Part shown: positions 1 to 7,475 of the stretch, in pieces
Numbering within the stretch: position 1 is the first letter of the stretch
Layout of the letters: every line of letters begins with the position of its first letter
Assembly (NCBI GenBank): GCA_019415925.1
Contig: DXYG01000063.1
Location: 1 to 15,428 of the forward strand
Length of the DNA stretch: 15,428 bases
Direction of reading: 5' to 3'
Origin: Clostridiales bacterium
GTDB taxonomy: Bacteria; Bacillota; Clostridia; Oscillospirales; Acutalibacteraceae
Position numbers and translations under genes: made by a program
Notes under the pieces: model-generated
Database searches by the model: none
Seen by the model: the letters and a program-made list of their open reading frames with translations, nothing else
What the model was told of the DNA's origin: nothing

Positions 1-12
1 TTCTTTCATATT

Positions 13-49
13 AAAAAACTGCTACGAATAAATTGATTATCCGTAGCAG
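13..49 (-). terminator. Rho-independent terminator of the glycosyltransferase pair
   Basis: Read on the minus strand, CTGCTACG pairs with CGTAGCAG (8 bp, with a few extra A-T pairs possible in the loop) and is followed directly by TTTTTT. It lies 16 bp past the stop codon of the GT-C gene, so it closes the 2607-65 transcription unit. Confidence 0.85.
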
Positions 50-64
50 AGTTAAAATAAAATA

Positions 65-1663
65 TTAACTTGTTTTATAGTGATTGTGTTTATCTGAGTT
101 TTTGCCTGTAATGCGTTTTATAATATTACTGAATTCCGTAACGACAAAATCAAGTCCGTCAACAGCCACAAGCATAAACAGAGGTGTGAAATTATAAAGG
201 TATCTTGAACGTGTTTCCCATATCAGGAAGAAAATAAACGCCGCAAAAATTATACCTTTAAATAATGTCATAATATTAACGTCAGGCTTGATGCAGCCTT
301 TGAGTATTGACATAAGCATCAGGAAAATGAGCAATAGCTGAAATCCGTTGCTGTAAACAAAGAAGTACAGGTGATTTTGACCCTCGGTAAGAACAAAGGA
401 GTGGAGGATATTTTCTCTTTTACAATCCTCAATATGATGTGAGATATAGTAAGTTCCGTCTTCCCATGTCCATACAGCCTTATTGAAAATATGCTCTGTA
501 AGTCCGCCGGGACCGAAGTTTTTAATTCGATTCTTAATCTCTTCTATATTAGCTTCCTGCTTTTCAGCCTTACTTTTAAAGCTGTCAGTATAGTTGCTGT
601 CTTTCAGGTTATAGTGACCTAAGCCTTTCAGCCCCATCATTACCCAGTGAGTGTAGGGATATTCATATCTGTCCGACTGCTCCTCTGTAATTATGTCAAG
701 GCTGTTGAAAGCTGTGGAGTAGATTGCGCCTATTGAGCCGAATCCTGCAACAAGTGCAAGAGCAATACATACAACCTGTTTGATATTCATTTTAAGAAAA
801 ACATAAATCAAAACAGCGGCAAGTAAAATTATTATGCTGCCTTTTAGCTTGTAGCCTAAAAATACCAATACTCCGCTTAAAGCAAGCAAAATATACTTTT
901 GTATTTTCTTTTCCGAATTTGCGGCAACAACAATAAGATATATTGCACCTATGCAGAAAGGCAACGAAAGCGAATCTGTGTAGTAATAGGGAACATATGT
1001 GTAAAACGGAGCAAACAGAAAGCAGAGCAAAAGAACAAAGATTGCTTTTCTGTTGCCGAATATCTTTCTTGCTGTAAAAACAGTAAGAAGTACAGATACA
1101 TTTATCGCAAAAGCATTAATAATTACGGGAACAAGCGAGGGAACATAGCCGAAAACAAGAGTACATAACCTATAGACAGCCGAAAGCAAAAATACAAGCG
1201 CTAAGTTGTTCGGGTATCTGATTAAGTACACACTGCCGTTTTCGCAGTCCTTCTGAATCAAATCAAAATTTCCTGTTGCTCCGAAATCACGTGAATACCT
1301 TTCAATATACTGCATATCGGTAACAGGGTTCATCTGTAAAAAATATCCTGCTAAAAGCTGGAGAACAAGAAGAACTCCAACAGAAGCAAAAATGAAGATT
1401 ACAACCTGCTTATCACTGATTTTCGGTTTTGAACGCAGTTTTGAACGATTGCTATATTTCTGTAAAAGAATATAAACAGCGGCGAAAATCAAGAGCAATA
1501 CAATAAAGAAGATAACTACATATGTCCTTTCGGTTGCAGAATATCCGATTTTATTGTTTTCATATCCGGCAAAGACAATACCAAAGAAAACAATACCGAA
1601 CAGTATGAAAAATACTATGTGAAAAATCCTGTTGAGTATTGTAGATAATTTATTTGAATTCAT
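65..1663 (-). CDS. Polytopic membrane glycosyltransferase, GT-C (GT39/ArnT-like) type
   Basis: The 532-residue protein is mostly membrane segments. It starts with a helix near residues 14-33, has a second near 46-67, and many more follow between about 88 and 310 and between 435 and 520. A long non-membrane loop lies at about 325-430. After the third helix an extracytoplasmic loop with PVTD and YIERYSRDF matches the place where GT-C enzymes carry their acidic catalytic residue, and WETRSRYLYNFTP near the C-terminus is typical of this group. Known GT-C enzymes use polyprenyl-phosphate sugars outside the membrane. Its ATG shares one base with the stop codon of the upstream GT2 gene (TAATG), so the two are probably translationally coupled. 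Inference: it transfers the sugar loaded by the GT2 partner to a wall polymer, lipid or protein. The acceptor cannot be read from sequence. Confidence 0.75.
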   Translation of the reverse strand: MNSNKLSTILNRIFHIVFFILFGIVFFGIVFAGYENNKIGYSATERTYVVIFFIVLLLIFAAVYILLQKYSNRSKLRSKPKISDKQVVIFIFASVGVLLVLQLLAGYFLQMNPVTDMQYIERYSRDFGATGNFDLIQKDCENGSVYLIRYPNNLALVFLLSAVYRLCTLVFGYVPSLVPVIINAFAINVSVLLTVFTARKIFGNRKAIFVLLLCFLFAPFYTYVPYYYTDSLSLPFCIGAIYLIVVAANSEKKIQKYILLALSGVLVFLGYKLKGSIIILLAAVLIYVFLKMNIKQVVCIALALVAGFGSIGAIYSTAFNSLDIITEEQSDRYEYPYTHWVMMGLKGLGHYNLKDSNYTDSFKSKAEKQEANIEEIKNRIKNFGPGGLTEHIFNKAVWTWEDGTYYISHHIEDCKRENILHSFVLTEGQNHLYFFVYSNGFQLLLIFLMLMSILKGCIKPDVNIMTLFKGIIFAAFIFFLIWETRSRYLYNFTPLFMLVAVDGLDFVVTEFSNIIKRITGKNSDKHNHYKTS

Positions 1664-2607
1664 TAGTCCTCAAGAAACTCCTCTACAATAAATCTCGGAC
1701 GTTGTTTTGTTTCAAGATAAATCTTTCCGATATATTCGCCGATAATTCCGATTGCAAGGAGCTGAAGTCCGCCGATTGCCCAGATTGAGCACAAAGTGCT
1801 TGCCCAGCCGGTAGTTGCGGCACCGACAAAGAAGCTTACAAGCGAATAGATAATCATAATAATGCTGATTGCAAATACAATAGCACCGAGCCAGGTAATC
1901 ATTCTTATTGGCTGAATACTGAGCGAAGTAATACCTTCCCACGCAAGAGCGAGCATCTTTTTGAGCGGATATTTGCTTTCACCGGCAAGACGCTCTGAAC
2001 GCTCATATGTAACAACGTCGGACTTGTAGCCGATAAGCGGTACCATACCTCTTAAGAAAATATTAGTTTCCTTGTAGAGTGAAAAGGCTTCAAGCGCACG
2101 TTTGCTCATAAGTCTGAAATCAGCGTGGTTGAAAATAACCTTTGCGCCCATCTTGTTAAGAATCTTATAGAATGCCTCGGCAGTAAAGCGCTTGAAGAAT
2201 GTATCTGTTTCACGCTTTGAACGAACGCCGTAAACAACGTCACAGCCTTCTTCGTATTTCTGCACCATTTCATCAAATGTGTTGATGTCGTCCTGTAAAT
2301 CCGCATCAATTGAAATTACAGCGTCAGCCTTGTCCTTTAAAGTCATAAGACCGCACAAAAGTGCATTCTGGTGTCCTCTGTTGCGGCTGAGCTTAATTCC
2401 CTGAAAAACAGGGTTTTCGTTGTGCAGTTCTTTAATAATGCTCCAGGTTTTGTCCTTTGAGCCGTCGTCAATAAAAACAATTTTACTGTCAGAGGTTATT
2501 TTACCTTCAGCCATCATATTGTCATACTTGTTCAAAAGCTTTCCTGCAGAATCTCTTAGTACCTCTTCTTCGTTGTAACAGGGAATAGCAAGATAAAGTT
2601 TAGTCAT
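1663..2607 (-). CDS. Polyprenyl-phosphate glycosyltransferase, GT2 family (DPM1/GtrB/CsbB-like)
   Basis: The 314-residue protein has a cytoplasmic GT-A domain: IPCYNEEE at 8-15, FIDDGSKD at 45-52 and the metal/nucleotide-sugar motif DADLQDD at 101-107. The membrane-anchoring part includes ESKYPLKKML near 210-219 and two helices at about 237-263 and 275-298. This is the architecture of GtrB, CsbB and YkcC, which move a sugar from a nucleotide donor to undecaprenyl phosphate on the inner leaflet. The start at 2607 is chosen because GGAGG lies 5 bases upstream and the protein then opens MTKLYLAIPCYNEEE as in the family; the frame stays open to 2646 without a comparable RBS. It is the first gene of a two-gene unit with the GT-C protein. 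The sugar is unknown. Confidence 0.88.
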   Translation of the reverse strand: MTKLYLAIPCYNEEEVLRDSAGKLLNKYDNMMAEGKITSDSKIVFIDDGSKDKTWSIIKELHNENPVFQGIKLSRNRGHQNALLCGLMTLKDKADAVISIDADLQDDINTFDEMVQKYEEGCDVVYGVRSKRETDTFFKRFTAEAFYKILNKMGAKVIFNHADFRLMSKRALEAFSLYKETNIFLRGMVPLIGYKSDVVTYERSERLAGESKYPLKKMLALAWEGITSLSIQPIRMITWLGAIVFAISIIMIIYSLVSFFVGAATTGWASTLCSIWAIGGLQLLAIGIIGEYIGKIYLETKQRPRFIVEEFLED

Positions 2608-2691
2608 AATATCCTCCATTTTTTCAGCCATATTAAAATAGCACACTATAAAAATACAAAAACATTGTAATATGACTTAATATTCATTTTA

Positions 2692-2720
2692 ATTATAATT
2701 CTGATATAATATATTGTCAA
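2692..2720 (-). promoter_or_regulatory. Sigma-A promoter for the glycosyltransferase pair
   Basis: On the minus strand, TTGACA (2720-2715), a 17-bp spacer and TATAAT (2697-2692) form a full-consensus vegetative promoter. The expected start point is near 2685, giving a leader of about 80 nt. Confidence 0.85.
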
Positions 2721-2767
2721 GAATTTATCAATTTTGTAATTAAATTTCGCAAATTTGAAAAATCCTC

Positions 2768-2796
2768 TTGTAAAGAAAAACCAATTGTATTATAAT
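2768..2796 (+). promoter_or_regulatory. Sigma-A promoter for pfkA
   Basis: TTGTAA (2768-2773), 17 bp, TATAAT (2791-2796). It is divergent from the promoter at 2692-2720, with the two -35 elements about 48 bp apart. Transcription would start near 2803, shortly before GGAGG at 2818-2822. Confidence 0.8.
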
Positions 2797-2829
2797 ATCA
2801 AGTGTTAATAACCTTATGGAGGTAGTTTT

Positions 2830-3798
2830 ATGTCACAGAAATCAATAGCAGTACTTACAAGCGGCGGCGATGCTCCCGGAATGAATGCAGCTGTCAGAGC
2901 TGTAGTTCGTGCAGGTATTAATAAAGGTTTGAAGGTTTACGGTGTTTACCGTGGTTATAACGGACTGCTCAACGGCGATGTTCAGGAAATGAATCTCAGA
3001 AGCGTGTCCGACATCATCGGAAACGGCGGTACAATGCTCTATACAGCAAGAAGTGAAGAATTTGCTACTCCCGCAGGAATTCAAAAAGCGGCAGATTTCT
3101 GCAGAAGCCTTGACATTACAGGTGTTGTAGTAATCGGCGGCGACGGTTCTTTCAGAGGCGCAAGAGCACTGACAAACGCAGGTGTAAATTGTATCGGTGT
3201 TCCCGGTACTATTGATAACGATATTGCCTGCTCTGAATATACAGTAGGCTTTGATACAGCTATGAATACGGCTATCCAGATGGTAGACCGCATCAGAGAT
3301 ACTGCACAGTCACACGACCGTTGCTCAATCGTTGAGGTTATGGGCAGACGTTGCGGTGATATTGCATTGCAGACAGGTATCGCAACAGGTGCTACTGCAA
3401 TTCTGGTACCGGAAGTTCAATACAATATAGAACGTGATGTTATTGCAAGAATTATCAACACTCAGAAAACAGGCAAGAAGCATTTTATCATTGTTGTTGC
3501 TGAGGGTGTCGGCGGTGTTGCTGACCTTGCAAAGTATGTAGAACAGCGCCTTGGTATTGAAGCAAGAGCTACAGTGCTCGGTCATGTTCAGAGAGGCGGC
3601 TCGCCTACTCTTCGTGACAGAGTTGTTGCAAGTGAGATGGGTTACAAGGCTGTTCAGCTTCTTGACCAGAATATCGGAAACCGTGTTGTTGTAATGCAGA
3701 ACGGCAGAATCGTTGACCTTGACATTAACGAAGCTCTTGATATGCCTCGTGTATTTGACAAAGACCTTTACAATATTGCAATGTCAATTTCAATCTGA
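2830..3798 (+). CDS. pfkA: ATP-dependent 6-phosphofructokinase
   Basis: This is the glycolytic enzyme that makes fructose 1,6-bisphosphate from fructose 6-phosphate and ATP in the cytoplasm. The length of 322 residues fits the bacterial PfkA tetramer subunit (about 320). Visible motifs are LTSGGDAPGMNAAVR at 9-23, GGDGS at 103-107, PGTIDND at 125-131 with the catalytic aspartate, EVMGR near 169-173 and GHVQRGGSP near the substrate site. The glycine in GGDGS and the PGTIDND form are those of ATP-dependent enzymes; pyrophosphate-dependent ones usually have GGDDS and PKTIDND. GGAGG ends 7 bases before the ATG. The gene has its own promoter and terminator; pyruvate kinase, often next to pfkA in Firmicutes, is not beside it. 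Confidence 0.97.
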   Translation: MSQKSIAVLTSGGDAPGMNAAVRAVVRAGINKGLKVYGVYRGYNGLLNGDVQEMNLRSVSDIIGNGGTMLYTARSEEFATPAGIQKAADFCRSLDITGVVVIGGDGSFRGARALTNAGVNCIGVPGTIDNDIACSEYTVGFDTAMNTAIQMVDRIRDTAQSHDRCSIVEVMGRRCGDIALQTGIATGATAILVPEVQYNIERDVIARIINTQKTGKKHFIIVVAEGVGGVADLAKYVEQRLGIEARATVLGHVQRGGSPTLRDRVVASEMGYKAVQLLDQNIGNRVVVMQNGRIVDLDINEALDMPRVFDKDLYNIAMSISI

Positions 3799-3830
3799 CA
3801 TATACTTGGATTTAATTATTTTGTATTCTT

Positions 3831-3866
3831 TCATGGGCGGACTATGTTCGCCCTTGATTTTTACTT
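3831..3866 (+). terminator. Terminator of pfkA
   Basis: TCATGGGCG pairs with CGCCCTTGA around a 9-base loop, with one mismatch, and is followed by TTTTTACTTT. It lies 32 bp after the pfkA stop codon. The rest of 3799-3974 contains no gene I can support and no convincing promoter for the next gene. Confidence 0.7.
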
Positions 3867-3974
3867 TACAGGAACAGCACCGAGACAGTAAGACAAAACA
3901 GGTTTTTGAAACATAAGCCTGCTTGTCAGAATTGCGTGTCTTGGCACTCGACTTACCCGAAAGGAATCATAACT

Positions 3975-5495
3975 ATGCTTTCCGATACACAAAAACTTAC
4001 AGACGGATTGATTATATATTCAGCTTTGATATCTGATTTTGAAAAGCTTGATTTCAAAAATGACGCACTCGCAGGAGTACGTGCAAATTATTTTAACTCA
4101 AATAAACAGATGCAGTATGATAAGTCTGAAATTTCTTTAGAAGAAAAAACATACAATATCTCATACCGTATGAGTGAAGATGAACCGTTATCGTGGAAAG
4201 TTACACGCAATAATCAGCCTTTTCAGTCTGTAAAAAAGGCTACAGGCGGCGTTTACAGCGTGATTTTTTACAGGGAAAACGGAATAATATATAAGAGGTC
4301 GTATTTTGATAAGTCGCACAACTGGATTCGTACTGAGTATTATGACAGTAATTACGAGAACGTAAAAATTGCCGTTCTTGCCCCGAAAATTATTTCGGGA
4401 ATTACTGCTTTACAGCTTGAAAGAATAAATATTAACGGGGAACATAATTATTCAATTCTGTATCCCTCTGAATCTGCGCCTATGAAAAAGTGCACAGGAC
4501 TGATTTATTCAAATGTCGGTATGCTCTGGTATGATGAAACATTCAGACCCGCAGATTTGACTGTTGATAATGTATCCTTAAATGACAGTGAAAACAGCGG
4601 ATTTAAATTTAATAATACCGATGAAATATTTGTGCAATCTCAGACAGATGATTTTTTAGCTTTGTCAGAAGCGGAGTATCTTGATGAAACAACCTGCAAT
4701 TCTGGTGAATCTGAGAGTGCTTCCGAAGAAAAGCCTGATAAAAAAGAGCAAAGCTATTCAGCTTACGATAAAATTGCCAATATTCTTTCCGAAGCTCATA
4801 AAACAAATAAAGACTTGTTTGGTGAAATAATCAATCAGACATCAAGTGATTTTTATGAGGAGGAAGAAACTTCTGAAAAATCCGAAGAATCAGAAGCTCC
4901 TGCTCAGGAAGTTTTATCAGAAGATAATAACGCCGAAAGCGAAGATATTATTCATAATGATTCTGAAAATACCGAAAGTTATTCTATTTCCGATGAATCA
5001 CAGGAAGAATATGACAGCAAAGAAACCCCGGATTGCAATGTAATAATTCATACTAAATCGGGAAGATATGCTTATTTTGGCGATGTTGATGAAAATAATA
5101 ACAGAACAGGACGAGGTCGGACTGTTACTCCGCAGGGACTTACATCCTACGACGGTGAATATATTGATGATAAAAGAAACGGATTTGGTGTTTGCTATTA
5201 TAAAGAAGGCAATATTAATTACGTCGGAAACTGGGTAAACGGCAGGCGAGAGGGCTGCGGCGTTGGTTACCGCCTGAGTGACCGTACAATGCACGCAGGA
5301 AAGTGGAGCGACAATTCTCCTGACGGCTGCGGCGCAAGATTTGATTCTGACGGTAATTTTATTGACGTATGTTTCTACAGCGGCGGAAAGCGAAACGGCA
5401 AGAGCGTATCCTTTGACGAAAACGGCAGAGTTATAATAAAAAACTGGGTTGACGGAGAGCTTGTTTCCGAGTTCGTAGTAGACGATGAGGCATAA
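3975..5495 (+). CDS. MORN-repeat protein with a novel N-terminal region
   Basis: The 506-residue protein has no signal peptide or membrane helix, so it is probably cytoplasmic. Residues 1 to about 240 look beta-rich and globular (for example SYRMSEDEPLSWKV, VYSVIFYRENGIIYKRSYF); I do not recognise this part. About 255-355 is an acidic Ser/Glu-rich linker. About 364-500 holds MORN repeats (YFGDVDENNNRTGRGR, YDGEYIDDKRNGFGVCYY, YVGNWVNGRREGCGVGY, HAGKWSDNSPDGCGARF, more degenerate copies after). MORN repeats act in protein or membrane-lipid association. The start at 3975 is taken from AAAGGA at 3960-3965; the frame is open to a TTG at 3906 that lacks an RBS. Its end contains the RBS of the MscS gene, so the two genes are coupled. 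No specific function is proposed. Confidence 0.75.
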   Translation: MLSDTQKLTDGLIIYSALISDFEKLDFKNDALAGVRANYFNSNKQMQYDKSEISLEEKTYNISYRMSEDEPLSWKVTRNNQPFQSVKKATGGVYSVIFYRENGIIYKRSYFDKSHNWIRTEYYDSNYENVKIAVLAPKIISGITALQLERININGEHNYSILYPSESAPMKKCTGLIYSNVGMLWYDETFRPADLTVDNVSLNDSENSGFKFNNTDEIFVQSQTDDFLALSEAEYLDETTCNSGESESASEEKPDKKEQSYSAYDKIANILSEAHKTNKDLFGEIINQTSSDFYEEEETSEKSEESEAPAQEVLSEDNNAESEDIIHNDSENTESYSISDESQEEYDSKETPDCNVIIHTKSGRYAYFGDVDENNNRTGRGRTVTPQGLTSYDGEYIDDKRNGFGVCYYKEGNINYVGNWVNGRREGCGVGYRLSDRTMHAGKWSDNSPDGCGARFDSDGNFIDVCFYSGGKRNGKSVSFDENGRVIIKNWVDGELVSEFVVDDEA

Positions 5496-5498
5496 TTT

Positions 5499-6290
5499 AT
5501 GGAAAAAATCAATGAAACACTGATAAAAATAATGCCCACTGTTCTGATGCTTCTTGCAGTAATAGTAATCGGTTTTGTTGCGGCAAAGCTGATAATAAGG
5601 TTACTTAAGAATATCCTTATCAAAACAAATATTGATCATACGGCTGTTACTTTTATTATTTCACTTGTTAAGGTTATTCTATACATAATCGTAGCAATAA
5701 CAGCTCTTGCAACTATAGGTGTAAATGTAGCGTCACTCATAACTGCTGTAGGTGCGGCGGCTTTGACGGCAGGACTTGCCTTGCAGGACAGCTTGAGCAA
5801 TCTTGTTAGCGGTATGATTATTCTGTTGAGTAAACCTTTTATTGCAGGAGATATACTTGAATTTGAGGGAATAAAGGGAAGAGTAGAGAACATTAAAATT
5901 TTCTTTACTACTATTCATACCCTTGATAATAAGACTGTAACTATACCTAATTCACGCCTTACTTCAAACAATGTTGTCAATTGCACAATGGTTGATAAGC
6001 GCAGAGTAGATTTGAAGTATACAATCAGTTATGATGATGATATTTCAAAGGTCAAGGGACTTATCTACACACTCATTTCTGCGAATGAGAAAATAATGAA
6101 TGACCCTGAGCCTGCTGTCCACGTAGGCGAGCACCTTGACAGCGGTGTTGAAATTATCGTTATGGTCTGGACTACACCTGATGATTACTACGACGTTTAT
6201 TATTTTATGCAGGAAAATGTAAAACTTGTTTTTGACAAGAACGGAATTACTATTCCTTATCCGCACGTTGTTGTAAAAAATCAAAAGTAA
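5499..6290 (+). CDS. mscS: Small-conductance mechanosensitive channel, MscS family
   Basis: The 263-residue protein has the MscS layout. TM1 is about 12-38 and TM2 about 48-73. The pore-lining TM3, 77-110, has the usual Gly/Ala pattern (GAAALTAGLALQDSLSNLVSG), followed by the SKPFIAGD signature at 111-118. A cytoplasmic beta domain contains VTIPNSRL, and the alpha/beta C-terminal domain ends in IPYPH. The family opens under membrane tension to release solutes on osmotic downshock. The length is close to that of E. coli MscS (286), with a shorter N-terminus. The ATG is 3 bases after the MORN-gene stop, and its RBS (GAGG, 5487-5490) lies inside that gene. It therefore probably depends on translation of the MORN gene, and a joint role of the two is inferred. 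Confidence 0.93.
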   Translation: MEKINETLIKIMPTVLMLLAVIVIGFVAAKLIIRLLKNILIKTNIDHTAVTFIISLVKVILYIIVAITALATIGVNVASLITAVGAAALTAGLALQDSLSNLVSGMIILLSKPFIAGDILEFEGIKGRVENIKIFFTTIHTLDNKTVTIPNSRLTSNNVVNCTMVDKRRVDLKYTISYDDDISKVKGLIYTLISANEKIMNDPEPAVHVGEHLDSGVEIIVMVWTTPDDYYDVYYFMQENVKLVFDKNGITIPYPHVVVKNQK

Positions 6291-6323
6291 ATTTTGTATA
6301 AACTGTTCTTAGCGGTAAATAAT

Positions 6324-6359
6324 AATGGTGTCGTATCAACGGCACCATTTTTTATTTAT
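6324..6359 (+). terminator. Terminator after mscS, directly ahead of the lipoprotein RBS
   Basis: AATGGTGTCGT pairs with ACGGCACCATT (11 bp including one G-U pair, 4-base loop) and is followed by TTTTTTATTTAT. It ends one base before AAGGA at 6360-6364, the RBS of the lipoprotein gene. Confidence 0.88.
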
Positions 6360-6372
6360 AAGGATGATTGCT

Positions 6373-6687
6373 ATGAAAAAATTATTATTATTAATCTCAG
6401 CGGCAGCAATTCTTGTTTTATCATTAGTAGGCTGTGGTATGGGAAATGCAGCGTCAGATGCCGCTTCAGGTGTTGGAAATGCAGCGTCAGATATTGCAAG
6501 CGGTGCAGGCTCAGCTGCAAGCGATATCGCAGACGGCTCAGTGACAGACCGTGACGGTGTCATCGGCAATGAAAACGAAACAAAGAACAACACACAGGAT
6601 AATACAAAGAACAGCTCAAACAACAATTCTCAGAACAACTCACAAAATGAAACTAATGCAACAAAAGCGTCAGATGAGCTTGTTTAA
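6373..6687 (+). CDS. Small lipoprotein with 11-residue tandem repeats
   Basis: The 104-residue product has a lipoprotein signal peptide: MKKLLLL, a hydrophobic stretch, and the lipobox LVGC with the modified cysteine at 21. The mature part opens with three 11-residue repeats at 24-56 (GNAASDAASGV, GNAASDIASGA, GSAASDIADGS). It continues as a disordered Asn/Gln/Ser/Thr-rich tail (about 66-100). Repeats of small residues and alanine could form an amphipathic surface helix, but that is inference. The start at 6373 fits AAGGA at 6360-6364; an ATG at 6364 overlaps that RBS and another at 6325 lies inside the terminator hairpin. I do not recognise a family. It faces sigE convergently across a shared terminator. 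Confidence 0.75.
   Translation: MKKLLLLISAAAILVLSLVGCGMGNAASDAASGVGNAASDIASGAGSAASDIADGSVTDRDGVIGNENETKNNTQDNTKNSSNNNSQNNSQNETNATKASDELV
6442..6540 (+). repeat. Three 33-bp in-frame tandem repeats
   Basis: Units at 6442-6474, 6475-6507 and 6508-6540. Copies 1 and 2 share 18 identical bases at their start (6442-6459 and 6475-6492). Copy 3 has diverged at the DNA level but keeps the amino-acid pattern G-x-A-A-S-D, which suggests selection on the protein. Confidence 0.85.
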
Positions 6688-6715
6688 CTACACTGAACTA
6701 AATAATTTAAATCAT

Positions 6716-6746
6716 TTAAGCCTCGCATAAGTTCTGCGAGGCTTAA
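6716..6746. terminator. Shared terminator between convergent lipoprotein and sigE genes
   Basis: TTAAGCCTCGCA pairs perfectly with TGCGAGGCTTAA (12 bp, 7-base loop). It sits 28 bp after the lipoprotein stop and 17 bp beyond the sigE stop. The flanks are AT-rich but neither side has an uninterrupted T run, so efficiency is uncertain. Confidence 0.75.
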
Positions 6747-6763
6747 AAATTAATCTTAATATT

Positions 6764-7465
6764 TCATACTGCTTTTTCAAGTTCGCATTTAAGCTGACGT
6801 ATGATTTTCTTCTCAAGCCGTGAAATGTATGACTGAGAAATACCAAGCTTATCGGCAACCTGCTTTTGCGTATGCTCTTTTTTTCCGTTCAGACCAAAGC
6901 GAAGTTCCATAATAAGACTTTCACGCTCACCGAGCTTTGAAACAGCGTTGTGTACAAGCTTTTTTTCAAGCTCATTTTCAATATTTATGTTGACAGTATC
7001 GGGTTCACTGCCGAGAATGTCACATAGAAGAAGCTCGTTTCCGTCCCAGTCGGTATTCAGCGGCTCGTCAATTGAAATTTCATTTTTAAGCTGTGAGGAC
7101 TTTCTGAGAAACATAAGAATTTCATTTTCAATGCACCGTGAAGCGTAGGTTGCAAGCTTGATATTCTTTTCGGGTGAAAAAGTGTTCACTGCCTTAATGA
7201 GACCGATTGTACCAATTGAAATCAAATCCTCTGCACCTGCGCTGGGTGACTCAAATTTCTTTGCAATGTAGACAACAAGCCTCAGATTGTGTACAATCAG
7301 AGGTTCTCTTGCGCTTTCATCTCCGTTCATAATTTTTTGCATTACTGCCAGCTCCTCGTCTTTGCTGAGCGGCGGGGGAAGTGTTTCGTTTCCGTTGATA
7401 TAGAATACTTCGTTCTCTGACAAAAATAGCATTTTAATTCTGTAAAAGAAATTATGTATAAGCAT
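6764..7465 (-). CDS. sigE: RNA polymerase sporulation sigma factor sigma-E (pro-form)
   Basis: Sigma-E directs early mother-cell transcription after asymmetric division. The 233-residue protein carries NEVFYINGNETLPPPLSKDEE at 18-38, region 2 with DLISIGTIGLIKAVNTF at 80-96 and KLATYASRCIENEILM at 103-118, and NTDWDGNELLLCDILG at 137-152. The region 4 helix-turn-helix is QKQVADKLGISQSYISRLEKK (200-220). All are very close to B. subtilis SigE. The N-terminal residues correspond to the pro-sequence removed by SpoIIGA; aligning NEVFYING with the B. subtilis cleavage region puts it at about 21 residues instead of 27. The start at 7465 is chosen because AGAGGT lies 5 bases upstream and overlaps the spoIIGA end; a longer reading to 7501 would overlap spoIIGA. 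sigG, usually next, is absent: the next gene is convergent. Confidence 0.96.
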   Translation of the reverse strand: MLIHNFFYRIKMLFLSENEVFYINGNETLPPPLSKDEELAVMQKIMNGDESAREPLIVHNLRLVVYIAKKFESPSAGAEDLISIGTIGLIKAVNTFSPEKNIKLATYASRCIENEILMFLRKSSQLKNEISIDEPLNTDWDGNELLLCDILGSEPDTVNINIENELEKKLVHNAVSKLGERESLIMELRFGLNGKKEHTQKQVADKLGISQSYISRLEKKIIRQLKCELEKAV

Positions 7466-7475
7466 TGCAGACCTC

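Noticed and set aside
899..1168. 89-residue plus-strand frame within the GT-C gene
   Set aside because: Lies antisense inside a well-supported gene; no RBS, and the Lys/Asn-rich product resembles no family.
2842..3585. Several minus-strand frames under pfkA
   Set aside because: Cysteine/serine-rich shadow translations of a fully conserved gene; no RBS or domain.
3906..3974. N-terminal extension of the MORN protein from a TTG codon
   Set aside because: No RBS before it, while AAAGGA with good spacing precedes the ATG at 3975.
6325..6372. Longer lipoprotein start inside the terminator hairpin
   Set aside because: It would add residues before a standard MKKLLLL lipoprotein signal and has no RBS; 6373 fits AAGGA.
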